Positions 32,401 to 37,758 of a stretch of DNA of 64,000 bases are shown here, in pieces; the first letter of the stretch is position 1; the number at the start of each line of letters is the position of its first letter. Made by a program: the position numbers and the translations under genes. Source of the stretch: Asterias amurensis (Eukaryota > Echinodermata > Asteroidea > Forcipulatida > Asteriidae); assembly GCF_032118995.1 (NCBI RefSeq), contig NC_092649.1, positions 16,185,332 to 16,249,331 of the forward strand, read 5' to 3'. The notes under the pieces are model-generated. The model made no database searches. It was not told the DNA's origin and saw only the letters and a program-made list of their open reading frames with translations.

Positions 32401-34440
32401 CAGTTTTCTCACTTGGTGTATCTCAAAATATGCATTAAAAAAAAACCTGTGAAAATTTGAGCTTGATTGGTTGTTGAAGTTGAGAGAAAGTAATGAAAGA
32501 AAAAACACCCTTGTCATGCAAAGTTGTGTGCTTTCACATGCTTGATTTCGAGACCTCAAAATCTAATACTGAGGTCTCAAAATCAAATCCGTGGAAAACT
32601 ACTTCTTTCTCGAAAACTACGTTACTTCAGATGGAGCTGTTTCTCACAATGTTTTATACTAACAACAGCTCCCCATTACTCATTAACGATTAAGGTTTTG
32701 TGCAAATAATTGTTTTGAGTAATTACCAATAGTGTCCACTGCCTTTAAGATGGAGAGAACAAACGTTTCAACACTTCAACACACCTTTTATAAAAATGTG
32801 AAGCACAGACAAAGACACAGACACTATAACTAATACAATCATGTTATTTGTACATTAAATCTCAATTATTTCTACAGCAAATAAGCAGATAATTCCTGTT
32901 TTTTTCCCCTACCAGATGTTATGTAGCCTAACAATGAACATTGTTATATTTTCATCAGTATAGATACTGCAGTATCTATTATACCTGCTTTTGTCTTTTT
33001 TAAAGAATGATGCAGTGTAAGATGAAACGCCTCAAAATGGAAATGACTCAAAATTCTTTGGAAAAGAACATTGGCAGACAACAGGAAATCGATTCTCCCA
33101 AACGTCAAGAGTCTAGTTGCTCATATTTTGTTTGCTGTAAAGCAGGATATCGCTTTAAAAAGTCAATACTTGATTTCTCTGAAACTTAGTGTTAAAGGGC
33201 AGGGTGTATCTTGTTTATTACTCTACAAGGAAGTCAATGACCATGAAAAGTATTTGGTAACGCTCTGAAGAGCCGTTGATAGTAGTCCTAGTTGATAGTA
33301 TAAAACATTGTGAGAAACGACTCCCTTTGAATATGAGAAAGGTTTCATAGAGCATTTGTTAGTTGGTTTTTTTTTTTTGGGGGGGGGGGGGCATTTGTAC
33401 ACGGTACACTATTTTATTTTATTATTTTCTCAAAACTTTGTTGGTCAACTGAGCCAAAGATTTTACGTCTGTTATTTTTATGGATATTTTGGGATACATC
33501 AAGTGAAGATTCATGCCTTTGACACTGACTTAACAACAAGTGTACCCTGCTTGTAACATTGAAACCATGTGCCAACGATTATTTAATGAGGGACGTTGGT
33601 GAACATTTTGTTATTACTTTTTGTGACGGAAAAAACTTCAGAATGATGTGTTTCTTTGATACATGTAGGACTACAGTCAATAACTCTAATAGACTAACAG
33701 CAAGAGATGCTGAATGTAAATTTGATATTTTCTTAAACCATAATTGGCGTGTCGTGGCACGGCCTTCAAGAACACCAGACCTTCTGATCAGCAGAGTGTG
33801 GGTTCGAGTCCCGGTCGTGACACTTGTGTCCTTTTAAAGCGAGACACTTAAATTAATTGCTTTTCTCCACCCAGAATATGAGAATTAAGTGGGCACCTCT
33901 GAGGGAAGAGATGGTTGTTGTGATTGATTTAGCTTTAAGTAGCCATATTTGTTGCACAGGCTTTATACTCCCCAGGGGCCAGGGAGTTGAGGGATAACTT
34001 TCCGTATGGCGCCACCACTTTTTCACTAATTTTTACAAAAGGGGATATCTCATTGAGGATACTATATTATTTCATATCGAATAAAAAAAGTGGTGGCGCC
34101 GTACGGAAACGGAGTTGAGATGGTTTAAAGAATTATTTAAAAGTCTACATCCTTAAAGTAAACCATGGAGCTACATCATACATGTACCTCCATGCTTGAA
34201 CCATGGATGGAGGAAGGGAACCCCCCCCCCCCCCCGCCAAATAAGAAATATATTATAAATACATAAATAAATAGACAAATAAATAAAATACCAAAACTAA
34301 GGGAACCCTACATTTATTTGTTGAATGAAACTTACAGTGTGTGTTTCCAGATTCTGAGCAGCTTCGATGACACACTGCAGTGTGATTGTATCGTCCAGTA
34401 AAACTTTGAAAGACGACTTCCTTTTCTCGAACAGAGCCAT
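8277..34440 (-). CDS. PXK: PX domain-containing kinase-like protein PXK, complete, 13 coding exons
   Basis: Exons, 5' to 3': 34440-34336, 31685-31635, 29935-29701, 27497-27346, 25559-25380, 21945-21844, 20482-20321, 19717-19600, 18347-18269, 17494-17371, 16232-16085, 15912-15856, 8482-8277. All junctions are GT-AG and all phases agree, giving 572 residues plus stop; human PXK has 578. Residues about 14-130 form a PX phosphoinositide-binding domain (RRYSDF, LPLPPKKMFGNMDREFIAERQ). Residues about 150-440 form a kinase-like domain in which HRD is replaced by HLH (289-291) and DFG by DIE (306-308), as in vertebrate PXK, so catalysis is doubtful. Basic and proline-rich segments follow, then a WH2 actin-binding motif at about 544-562 (RGALLSSISGF...LKK). 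The start ATG has a strong context (CCAGCCATGG). Known role of the family: endosomal trafficking and ion-pump modulation. The last intron is 7.4 kb. Confidence 0.95.
8483..9106. other. PXK intron 12, proximal part, no feature
   Basis: AT-rich intron sequence with no recognisable repeat family or frame. Confidence 0.5.
9107..9516. mobile_element. Inverted-repeat element (CCAGGGGTG ends)
   Basis: Left end CCAGGGGTGCCTTCCACTT, right end AGTGGAACACACCCCTGG: imperfect terminal inverted repeats. Internal sequence also echoes itself (CGCAAACG at the left, CGTTTGCG at the right). The 68-codon frame inside reads through the inverted repeats and has no family resemblance. Probable MITE inside PXK intron 12. 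Confidence 0.6.
9660..10048 (-). mobile_element. TTAA-flanked MITE, family A, copy 3
   Basis: TTAAAGGCAGCGGACACTATT at the left with the family's internal GAGACCTCAAG/CTTGAGGTCTC-type palindrome; the right end is worn but finishes near TTAA. Lies in PXK intron 12. Confidence 0.8.
10049..10943. other. PXK intron 12, no feature recognised
   Basis: Low-complexity A-rich sequence. The overlapping opposite frames at about 10637-10889 share a palindromic CG-rich stretch and do not resemble a protein. Confidence 0.5.
10944..11550 (-). mobile_element. Family A MITE copy 4, split by a second MITE
   Basis: TTAAAGGCACTGGACTTTATT begins the element; it is interrupted at 11315-11522 and resumes with AAAGGTGTCCAGTGCCTTT. 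The order shows that family A was here before the family B insert. Confidence 0.75.
11315..11522. mobile_element. Family B MITE, copy 1, nested in family A
   Basis: Perfect 15-bp terminal inverted repeats GACCCTTCCCATGAA and TTCATGGGAAGGGTC. The interior is CG-rich and partly palindromic (GACGCGATTGCGCGTC region; TTGGTTGGCAAA and TTTGTCAACCAA arms). No coding capacity. Confidence 0.85.
11755..12112 (+). mobile_element. tRNA-derived SINE, family C, copy 1
   Basis: Head contains an A-box-like CCTAGCGGTTAAGAGTG and a B box GGGTTCGAGTCTC about 60 bp apart, followed by a family body (CTTAAGTGTCTTGTATC, CTCTACCAGCCAGGCATCTG) and an A-rich tail. Sister copies lie at 17741, 22006, 23684, 33752 and 47218. 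A pol III origin is inferred from the boxes. Confidence 0.8.
12113..12949. other. PXK intron 12, no feature recognised
   Basis: AT-rich intron with a short CG-rich patch at 12770-12810 (AACACGCGTGCGCG). No repeat family or exon was recognised. Confidence 0.45.
12951..13023 (+). tRNA. tRNA-like cloverleaf (GTT anticodon position), probable pseudogene or SINE head
   Basis: Seventy-three bases fold as a cloverleaf: acceptor GGCTAGA/TCTAGTC, D arm GCTC...GAGC, anticodon arm CCGG...CCGG with loop ACGTTAA, T arm around GGTTGGAATCC. The A box TAGCTCAGTTGG is intact. Position 33 is C instead of the near-universal T, the anticodon and T stems each hold a mismatch, and the B box has G where C is expected. 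These faults argue against a working tRNA-Asn; a SINE head or pseudogene is more likely. Confidence 0.45.
13024..13617. other. PXK intron 12, no feature recognised
   Basis: AT-rich at first. At 13261-13560 there is moderately CG-rich sequence (CACGTTCGCGCTGCGCATT) without identified ends. No exon. Confidence 0.45.
13618..13837. mobile_element. Family B MITE, copy 2
   Basis: Perfect 18-bp terminal inverted repeats GACCATTCCCATGAAATA and TATTTCATGGGAATGGTC. The interior has the same GATTGCGTGC...GCGTCATGCA type core and AATTTGCCAACCAA arm as the copy at 11315. Confidence 0.88.
13838..14819. other. PXK intron 12, no feature recognised
   Basis: Contains a short direct repeat (GCCGAACCACATG...TTTTATTTAGGTG at 13972 and 14012). 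A fragment at about 14630-14690 resembles the tail of the B-box SINE (TTTTGGTTTTACCCATA). Otherwise featureless. Confidence 0.4.
14820..15175 (-). mobile_element. SINE-like repeat with minus-strand B box
   Basis: The minus strand carries CCCTGGTTCGATGCC (B box) near 15060-15075, inside a 350-bp block whose GC content is clearly above its surroundings and which has an internal repeat (AAAGCATGC and CACTT near both ends). The 98-codon frame has no protein resemblance. tRNA-derived SINE is the best guess. Confidence 0.45.
15592..15820. mobile_element. Inverted-repeat element (TAGACCC ends)
   Basis: Begins TAGACCCATTGCAAAACG and ends CAGGGTCTA; inside, ACTTGCATGCGCATC and GTGTATGCGCAG, and CCATTTTG and CAAAATGG, face each other. 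A short non-autonomous element, immediately downstream of PXK exon 12. Confidence 0.6.
15856..15912 (-). CDS. PXK: PXK exon 12 (Ser/Pro linker)
   Basis: Acceptor CATGTACAG, donor GTCAGT. Encodes a serine, alanine and proline-rich 19-residue linker; phase 1 in and phase 1 out, matching exons 11 and 13. Similarity alone would not find it; the phase fit supports it. Confidence 0.85.
16085..16232 (-). CDS. PXK: PXK exon 11 (basic charged segment)
   Basis: Encodes HAHHNSEEEKKKRKKAMVRK, close to human SHHGSEEERKKRKILARKK. Donor GTAAGT. The acceptor is taken at ACCTCAAG because it alone keeps the frame with exon 10; its first residues (FSSWMRVSKV) are less conserved, so that border is the least certain of this exon. 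Confidence 0.88.
16306..16367. repeat. (TTCAA)n microsatellite
   Basis: About 12 pentamer copies with one G interruption, followed by sequence resembling 21535-21600, where a shorter TTCAA tract precedes similar AT-rich DNA. Possibly the tail of a retroposon. Confidence 0.9.
16371..17370. other. PXK intron 10, no feature recognised
   Basis: AT-rich intron. No exon or dated repeat was recognised; several frames near 16750-17317 are low-complexity. Confidence 0.5.
17371..17494 (-). CDS. PXK: PXK exon 10 (end of kinase-like domain)
   Basis: Encodes FFKDVPVTEGPQFRLPSKLKEP and the helix after it, matching human SDVLLTTSEKPQFKIPTKLKEA. Acceptor CTGTCAG, donor GTGAGG, phase 2 to 0. Confidence 0.94.
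17590..17735 (-). mobile_element. Fragment of the B-box SINE family
   Basis: Matches the 3' part of the 31088-31250 SINE in reverse: TACCCATACACCGATGTGTG, then AGTACTTTCCCGAG and CAGGCATGTTACTTAGGTG. Truncated before the B box and abutting the next SINE. Confidence 0.7.
17741..18070 (+). mobile_element. tRNA-derived SINE, family C, copy 2
   Basis: CCTAGCGGTGCAAGAG, then GGTTCAAGTCCCGG (B box), TTAAGCAAGACACTTAAACC, and the same CTCTACCAGCCTGGCTTCTG body as copy 1. Confidence 0.82.
18269..18347 (-). CDS. PXK: PXK exon 9
   Basis: Encodes SVLESILTSESCKKGMPTIE, matching human AVLESTLSCEACKNGMPTIS. Acceptor CTTATGTAG, donor GTAAGT, phase 1 to 2. Confidence 0.94.
18540..18874 (+). mobile_element. 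TTAA-flanked MITE, family A, copy 5
   Basis: TTAAAGACACTGGACTCTTC to AGTGTCCACTGCCTTTAA, with the internal GAGACCTCAAATTC palindrome region. It has a deletion just inside the left end, where the GGTAATTGTCAAAGACC part is missing. Confidence 0.85.
19196..19470 (+). repeat. Degenerate repeat related to 26069-26431
   Basis: Shares GATTTGGGTACTTTTTGTAA, CACGGATTTACCATAAACTT, ATGATAGTAGAAAGCTTCCC and TGTAGTTTTTGAGAAATGAG with the long inverted repeat in PXK intron 4. Only one arm is clear. Confidence 0.6.
19600..19717 (-). CDS. PXK: PXK exon 8
   Basis: Encodes TTEDVDVYSFGHVLFEMVFG, aligned with human LESVDVHCFGHLLYEMTYG, the helix F region of the kinase fold. Donor GTAAGT after the first base of a codon. 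Confidence 0.95.
19718..20320. other. PXK intron 7, no feature recognised
   Basis: Unremarkable AT-rich intron without a recognised repeat family. Confidence 0.5.
20321..20482 (-). CDS. PXK: PXK exon 7 (degenerate catalytic and DFG motifs)
   Basis: Encodes FLHEKGIPYGHLHTGNVILE and CRLLDIENSMLGLPSYYR. The catalytic loop reads HLHTGN where active kinases have HRDxxxN, and DFG is DIE. Human PXK has HLHASN and DLE, so the loss is old and shared. Confidence 0.96.
20987..21181. repeat. Inverted-repeat element (TAGACGATGT ends)
   Basis: TAGACGATGT at the left, ACATCGTCTA at the right; inside, CCAAAACACAAAGGTTTTGG forms a small hairpin. A MITE is likely, though the inverted repeats are short. Confidence 0.45.
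21182..21843. other. PXK intron 6, AT-rich with internal duplication
   Basis: Two similar blocks at about 21340-21400 and 21460-21490 share ATTGATACAGATCAAA and AAAATGAAATGA(T/A)AAGAAT. A short (TTCAA)n tract lies at 21535. No exon. Confidence 0.45.
21844..21945 (-). CDS. PXK: PXK exon 6
   Basis: Encodes SKPKHHYLRKYCNPKSYAAL and MRTYGRQILE; human has KPKDPFLKKYCNPKK and IKTYGRQILE. Both borders in phase 0. Confidence 0.96.
22006..22392 (-). mobile_element. tRNA-derived SINE, family C, copy 3
   Basis: On the minus strand: CCTAGCGGTTAAGAG, GGGTTCGAGTCCC, then a longer body ending GCGCTATATAAGAAG. It represents a subfamily with a different 3' half from copies 1 and 2 and matches the copy at 47218-47702. 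Confidence 0.82.
22698..22854. mobile_element. Palindromic MITE, family P, copy 1
   Basis: GGGGCCAATTTCA at the left and TGAAATTGGGCCC at the right; the interior retains GCTAAGCAAGTTTGTG. Shorter than the copies at 25115 and 40388. Confidence 0.65.
23361..23661 (-). mobile_element. Family A MITE, copy 6 (left end missing)
   Basis: TTAGCATAAAAACTTACTTGG to GTGTCCAGTGCCTTCAA; interior as in the 1000-1220 subfamily. The left terminal repeat is absent. Confidence 0.75.
23684..24212 (+). mobile_element. tRNA-derived SINE, family C, copy 4, split by a palindrome
   Basis: GGCCGAGCGATTAAGAG, GGGTTCAAGTTCC, a body with GTATACTCCCAAAAGAG, then the insert at 23964-24142, then the tail GGAAGCGCTTTGAGACACC and CATAAAGCGCTGTATT. 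Confidence 0.75.
23964..24142. mobile_element. Family Q palindromic element, copy 1
   Basis: GTGGATTTCATAAAGACAG at the left, CTTTGTGAAATCGACCC at the right, interior of GTTAGGACGAGTTACTCGTC type repeats. Nested inside the SINE. Confidence 0.7.
24357..24512. mobile_element. Inverted-repeat element (CATAGACCTT ends)
   Basis: CATAGACCTTATCGCAAATAC and GTATTTGCGAAAAGGTCTATG are near-perfect inverted ends; inside, AGGTGCATTGTGG faces CCACAATGCACCT. Confidence 0.85.
24606..24714. mobile_element. Short inverted-repeat element (GCAGCGATAACGA arms)
   Basis: CCACTGCAGCGATAACGA at the left and TCGTTATCGCTGCAGAGTG at the right, separated by about 60 bp. Confidence 0.75.
25115..25356. mobile_element. 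Palindromic MITE, family P, copy 2
   Basis: GGGCCCAATTTCATAGAGCTG and its inverse at the right (CAGTTTTATGAAATTGGGCCC); second arms AAATTTCCTTAGCATGAAATT also mirror. Ends 23 bp from PXK exon 5's donor. Confidence 0.88.
25380..25559 (-). CDS. PXK: PXK exon 5 (N-lobe of kinase-like domain)
   Basis: Encodes SDFGPDMVLDDKVLLQAMKM and HPYIYPVTYASANETGG..RTYHASGTLRDFICK, parallel to human ADLGPDKYLSD and HPYIYRVTFATANES. Exactly 60 codons in phase 0. Confidence 0.96.
25812..25917. mobile_element. Short inverted-repeat element (AGTCTTG...CAAGACG arms)
   Basis: TAGTCTTGATGCAAGACG and CGTCTTGCACCAAGACTA face each other. A related single arm (GTCTTGGTGCAAGACG) lies at about 34919-34934, upstream of PXK. 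Confidence 0.6.
26069..26431. mobile_element. Long inverted repeat, family T
   Basis: Two arms of about 150 bp: AAAGGATTTGGGTACTTTT...GAGAAATGAGTAAAA and TTTTACTCATTACCC...AAAAGTACATACACCCTTT, meeting at the palindrome TTGGTCTCATGAGACCAA. Non-coding; a transcript through it would fold into a long hairpin. Confidence 0.8.
26878..27221. mobile_element. Family U element with nested insert
   Basis: Starts ATTGACCCAAT and ends GGGGTCAAT; interior TGACGTCATTGTCAGAATAA and GTGACGTGCGTGCAAGG. The same parts occur at 53658-53850, without the insert. Confidence 0.6.
26889..27073. mobile_element. Family R element, copy 1 (AGACCGATCC ends)
   Basis: AGACCGATCCAGTAGGCTCC at the left, GAGCTTAATGGATCGTTC at the right, CG-rich interior including TGCCGCGCGCGCCAAG. 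Sits inside family U. The sister copy is at 28809-29009, in opposite orientation. Confidence 0.7.
27346..27497 (-). CDS. PXK: PXK exon 4
   Basis: Encodes EIALQHVSMFFRSEPHWEVV and EAMKDIGWRIRKSYFMIKPK, against human EIALQQVSMFFRSEPKWEVVEPLKDIGWRIRKK. Acceptor TTTCTACCCTCAG, donor GTAATT. This copy alone, of three start-of-exon copies, runs on to a donor. Confidence 0.96.
27460..27825 (-). repeat. Three tandem copies of the PXK exon 4 acceptor and exon start
   Basis: Units of about 135 bp carry the branch/acceptor region TTTCTACCCTCAG and the first 35-60 bases of exon 4. Acceptors lie at 27752-27754, 27617-27619 and 27498-27500 (the real one). The upstream two lack the exon's second half and a donor. 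The middle unit has a deletion of about 16-20 bases. The farthest unit still reads EIALQHVSVFFSSERHWEVE. Confidence 0.88.
27812..28232 (+). mobile_element. Family A MITE, copy 7 (split, 3' truncated)
   Basis: TAAAGGCACTG, then the palindrome at 27826-27991, then CTGGACACTTTTGGTAATTG and the usual body to about 28232, where homology fades. Confidence 0.7.
27826..27991. mobile_element. Family Q palindromic element, copy 2, near-perfect
   Basis: Arms of about 70 bp (GTAGTCCTAACTTAGGAC...GGCAATGCTAAGAGATAGG and inverse) around a loop of about 15 bp, framed by GTGGATTTCACAAAG and TTGTGAAATCC. Inserted just inside the end of a family A MITE (AAAGGCACTG before it, CTGGACACTTTTGG after it). Confidence 0.85.
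28233..28787. other. PXK intron 3, no feature recognised
   Basis: AT-rich intron; the block at 28350-28560 has an A-rich, SINE-tail look but no boxes. Confidence 0.4.
28788..29125 (+). mobile_element. Family A MITE, copy 8, split by family R element
   Basis: TTTAAAGGCAATAGGCAC at the left; resumes after 29009 with TTATTGGTAATTGTCAAAGA and runs to about 29125. Confidence 0.7.
28809..29009. mobile_element. Family R element, copy 2, nested
   Basis: AGACCAATCCATTAAGCTCC at the left and GGAGCCTAATGGATCGGTCT at the right are inverted ends. Interior CGCGCGCGGCAGAGTTGTGC mirrors copy 1 in reverse orientation. Confidence 0.8.
29175..29466. mobile_element. Inverted-repeat element (ATATATTC ends)
   Basis: ATATATTCCTCACAAGTCCG and CGGATTTGTGAAGAATATAT are inverted ends about 25 bp long; CGTGCGTACGCG-type stretches lie inside. 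The 112-codon frame on the minus strand is a read-through of this element. Confidence 0.8.
29701..29935 (-). CDS. PXK: PXK exon 3 (PX domain core)
   Basis: Encodes INRRYSDFVAFHELLKISNL, LPLPPKKMFGNMDREFIAER and LTLILSHHLLATSIIVKRFL. RRYSDF carries the arginine that binds the 3-phosphate in PX domains. Acceptor ACCGGCAG, donor GTAATG. Confidence 0.97.
30020..31087. other. PXK intron 2, no feature recognised
   Basis: A fragment at about 30120-30180 (ATCCCTTGATGCGCTTTACAA) resembles a SINE tail. Otherwise AT-rich intron. Confidence 0.4.
31088..31250 (+). mobile_element. tRNA-derived SINE with both boxes (source type of the B-box array)
   Basis: A box TAGTCTAGTTGGTAAGAC and B box GGGTTCGAATCC, 30 bp apart as in a tRNA; then GCCTGTGATATTTTTTCAAG, ACATCGGTGTATGGGTAA and an A-rich (AAT)n tail. 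This is the complete form of the element whose B-box segment is tandemly amplified at 4640-5665. Confidence 0.85.
31635..31685 (-). CDS. PXK: PXK exon 2
   Basis: Encodes DYVMKVQRGTSTENSWQ, against human EYIIRVQRGISVENSWQI. Seventeen codons, both borders phase 0; too short to be found as a free-standing frame. Confidence 0.95.
31962..32347 (-). mobile_element. TTAA-flanked MITE, family A, copy 9 (full length)
   Basis: TTAAAGGCAGTGGACACTATT and AGTGTCCACTGCCTTTAA as matching ends; a complete 386-bp member. Confidence 0.92.
32364..32748 (+). mobile_element. TTAA-flanked MITE, family A, copy 10 (full length)
   Basis: TTAAATACACTGGACACTATT to AGTGTCCACTGCCTTTAA; 385 bp, opposite orientation to copy 9 and only 16 bp from it, so the two form a large inverted pair. 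Confidence 0.9.
33190..33560 (-). mobile_element. Family A MITE, copy 11 (degenerate)
   Basis: Retains AGTATAAAACATTGTGAGAA, GGTCAACTGAGCCAAAGATT and GGGATACATCAAGTG; the ends are worn. A poly-G tract lies at 33380-33391. Confidence 0.6.
33752..34150 (+). mobile_element. tRNA-derived SINE, family C, copy 5, split
   Basis: TGGCACGGCCTTCAAGAACA (A box lost), GGGTTCGAGTCCCGG, GACACTTAAATTAATTGC, TTTATACTCCCCAGGGG, then the insert at 33999-34109. Confidence 0.72.
33999..34109. mobile_element. Inverted-repeat element (GGCGCCACCAC arms), nested in SINE
   Basis: TTTCCGTATGGCGCCACCAC and GTGGTGGCGCCGTACGGAAA are inverted ends. GGAGTTGAG occurs at both sides (33983-33991 and 34111-34119), consistent with a target duplication of about 8-9 bp. 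Confidence 0.8.
34336..34440 (-). CDS. PXK: PXK exon 1 (start codon)
   Basis: Encodes MALFEKRKSSFKVLLDDTIT and QCVIEAAQNLETHT; human begins MAFMEKPPAGKVLLDDTVPL. ATG at 34440-34438 in CCAGCCATGG context; donor GTAAGT at 34335. Confidence 0.96.
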
Positions 34441-35092
34441 GGCTGGTTCTTAAGGTGGCACAGTACTATACCGGCCACTGCACAGCGTATTCAAGTACAC
34501 CCCCGTCAATACAAACAATCACCCAATAAATGCCGCAGTCACACTCACAGTGGCAGTGTCGGAATTGGGAGAGCAATGCACGTAGTGCGCGCTGTGTGCA
34601 CCTGCTGGCAGTGACACACTAACTGATGATAGCTCTAGCTAGTTGAATACTGGATTAACTTTGATACAAGTAAAATTTGAATTTGTCGGAGCAACAACAC
34701 TACAGCTACAGTTCATGAGTCATCTTAGCAAGTGGGGGCTTTGGCTAATAAATAAGTCGGACAGCACAACAAGTGATAATTCTTCCGTTCTTCTTGTGAA
34801 GTTCTCTACGGTAGCCGGTTCATCCCCCATCAGTCTGGTATATGGTGTCGTCAGCAGGAATGCGTCTGTCATCGAGTCCGAAACCAGACCAAAAGGGGGG
34901 AGTTTCCCGTTGTTCCGTAGTCTTGGTGCAAGACGTATTTATCGCGATCCCCTGCTCCTTGAACTCGTCACCGCGAGGTCCACACATTACTGTCCACGTT
35001 AGCGGGCGCTGTTGTGCAACACACTATTATTTATGCAAAAATTCATGCGCCAAGCAACTGATCATCATCATCTTTTAATAACAACTTTTTGG
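34441..35092 (-). promoter_or_regulatory. Presumed PXK 5' UTR and promoter region
   Basis: Position only: directly upstream of the PXK start, GC and CG content higher than in the introns (GTAGTGCGCGCTGTGTGC at about 34579). No TATA box can be assigned. An arm GTCTTGGTGCAAGACG at about 34919 is from a repeat. Confidence 0.35.
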
Positions 35093-36379
35093 GACCTTGG
35101 CAGTGGCGTAACTAGACATTTTCATTTGGTGGGGCAAGTGGGGGCAAAGATTAAATTTGGGGGGGCCAAAGAAGTGCAAGATTATTATTAAATATGTTAA
35201 CTGATATATAGTTGATACACACCAATGCAGTTCTAAAACAGTCTATAGTCAGCATGTAACAAAAGATTGCGAAAACAACAAAATCTTAGAGAACATGTCA
35301 CTTTGTACAAGATAAAACTTTTGACTGTAAAAAAGGATTAAATTACCAACTGTGGTCACCAAGTACCAATTTAGAGTTGTACACGGCATTCTCAAATAGG
35401 CTTTGTGGGTGTGTAAATACCCAAAACATAACAATATTAGGCCAAGTAAAAGTAGAAAAATAGAAATGTTTAGCTTCTCCGCCCGCTTCCTTTTTTACAG
35501 GACACCTCTTTTTTTTATAGTTTTTTATGTACATTTATTTTATTTTTATTTTTTTGAAAAAGGGTTATTTTAAATGATCTCAGCAAAACAAAAATCTGAA
35601 TGTCTTGTCTGAATGCCTTGACCAAACTGTTTCATTAATGTTTTGTGTATTTCAGCAGCAGAAAAAAAAAGTTGATATTTGACATTCATGGCGGCCATCT
35701 TGAAATAAAAAATAAAAAGCCCCTCCTCCTTCCTTTTTTTTGAGAAACCCAGACACTAAACATGTTTCTTTTTTTTACTCGGCCTTATTGTAACAAGTGT
35801 AAGCCATCAAAAAAAAATACAGGATCGAAATTGTGGGTGTTTAATAATCACATTTTAGTTACGAAACGGATATTTGAAAATAATAGGACTACCTCTCAAT
35901 TGCACCGCTTGCTTCAAAGGAGAAGAAATGGTCTAAGCAACCTTTTTCGCTGGCCATTTTGCTGTAGTAAATTTCTCTGTAGTGCATCTGACCATGGAGG
36001 TAGAAATTTCTACCTCCATGATCTGACTTTGTGTTTACGGAGCTATTGGTCTGTGTTCAGACCACCACGTATTTAACAGAACTTTGTCACATCCTGCACT
36101 CTCTTTAACCGCAAAACCACAACAAACATTTACCGCCAATACGATCGCGCGCGCGTTTCCATGCATTTTTTTATGTTATAGTCCACATAGGGCCTACTGA
36201 TAATGAATAAAAGTTTTCCTTTTTACGGCAGCATTTCATGCAGCCTTAAACGATATAAGGCCTATAAGAATATACTTATTTCTGATTTCATATGGGGGGG
36301 CAAGAGGGGGGGCAAGGGTTCTGAGCGGGGGGGCGCCGGCCCCCCCTGCCCCCCCTCTGGTTACGCCACTGGACCTTGG
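35093..36379. mobile_element. Non-autonomous hAT-type DNA transposon with 8-bp target duplication
   Basis: The element runs 35101-36371. Left end CAGTGGCGTAACTAG, right end CTGGTTACGCCACTG; both are followed inward by G-rich/C-rich tracts. GACCTTGG stands at 35093-35100 and again at 36372-36379, a perfect 8-bp duplication typical of hAT transposons. The 104-codon frame inside shows no transposase motif, so it needs a transposase from elsewhere. Confidence 0.88.
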
Positions 36380-37758
36380 GTCACATCATCCCCTCAGCCA
36401 GAAATCCCCTGCATGCCCTCCTGCGTCGCACAGGTGCGACGGGCTGTTCTAATGCACCAATGTACTCTTTTTCAAAAATTCCATAACCAGAAATAATTTG
36501 TTGGTCCGAATTTCTTACTTAAAATGCGCGATTTTCTCATTTTCCTTAAAAAAGGTAAGATGAAAGATATGGATAAGAAGCTATTATTTTTTTTATACAA
36601 TAATAAGAGGGCGGCACCCCCAGATGTCACACGCAAAAAAAAAGACTTTTGCAAGCGGCTTTCGCAATTCATTTATCTAATTAGTTATTCATATATGTTG
36701 CCCTCATCAGTAGGTGACTTTTTAGTGCACCGTTAGGTTCGGGTAATGGGGCGTGCACGTGGCAAGTGTTCTATGGTATTGTGTCTTCTTATTGGCCAAC
36801 AAATGATCACGCTCATGCATTATGTATTACATTTCTCCCACCTAAATCTGTGCAAAAGTAAAGAAAAACATACGGTCCAAAAAAGAGTTGGTAAAGTCGC
36901 TTCGAGGTAGTAGGGGAGGCTTCGTGCTTTTTTCGTACGTCGGGTTGATAGCGCGCCCTCTTGTGACAAATCCAGGAGTCTTGAAACAAGACTACGCCGC
37001 GGTGTGTGAGCGCTCTAGAGGGGGCGAGAAAAACAAAGGACGAGTAGGTTCAATTTCACCGAATTTTGTATAAACCATAACAAGATTGTGGAGTCGAGTT
37101 GGACCAACCGGCTGGTCGATGAAGTGTATCCATCAGGATGCAGAGCTAGCGAGGCCGCCAGCCAATGGCACAGTAGCAGAGCACGGCACAAAGTGAACAA
37201 CAATTACATAACAATGCGGGTGCACGTGGCAATTCATGGGGTTCAATCAAGCGCTACCTCGGTCAAAACATTCCTTGCTCTGGTCAAAACAACAACAATA
37301 CACTAGTCTACAGCATCGAGCAGTCTTCAAAAAAAAAAGTAAGTTAGCTATTTTGTGTTTCGTTACCTATCATTATCAATATCATAAAGTGTATTGAATT
37401 GAGAATATTTGAATAACTTATTTGATTTATAAGCATATTAGGTGAGTAATGTAATGGTAAACTTGATTTGGATTTAAATAAATATTATGCAGAATCTGTT
37501 CTCCCATTTAATAATAAGTTTTGTTAAATCCCTCTTCACACTCTGCCTTTTAGTTATGCCTGAGTCATTAGCTGTGGGCCGTTACCTAGGACTGAGTGGA
37601 AGTCTTTTGTAGTTTTGTGTGCTTTGAAGCATGTCCTGTCTACATGCTATAATAATAACTGCTAGTGCTAGTCTTTTGTTCAGCCCCCACAACTTTCTGA
37701 ATCACTACACTAGAGTGGTTCAAGAGGGAAAAAAATGTTGACTGTTAGTTTTTATTGA
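36380..37758. other. Intergenic, possible ASB 5' UTR exon
   Basis: No coding exon identified. A strong donor AAAAAAAA/GTAAGTTAG stands at 37339, and the 250 bp before it are richer in CG than surroundings; this could be a non-coding first exon of the ASB gene. RNA evidence is lacking, so this is only a suggestion. Confidence 0.3.

Noticed and set aside
34643..35002. 119-codon plus-strand frame upstream of PXK
   Set aside because: No conserved motif, overlaps a repeat arm, and has no splice or start context to support a gene.
35762..36076. 104-codon frame within the hAT element as a transposase remnant
   Set aside because: No hATC-type or zinc-finger motif is visible; low complexity near its start.
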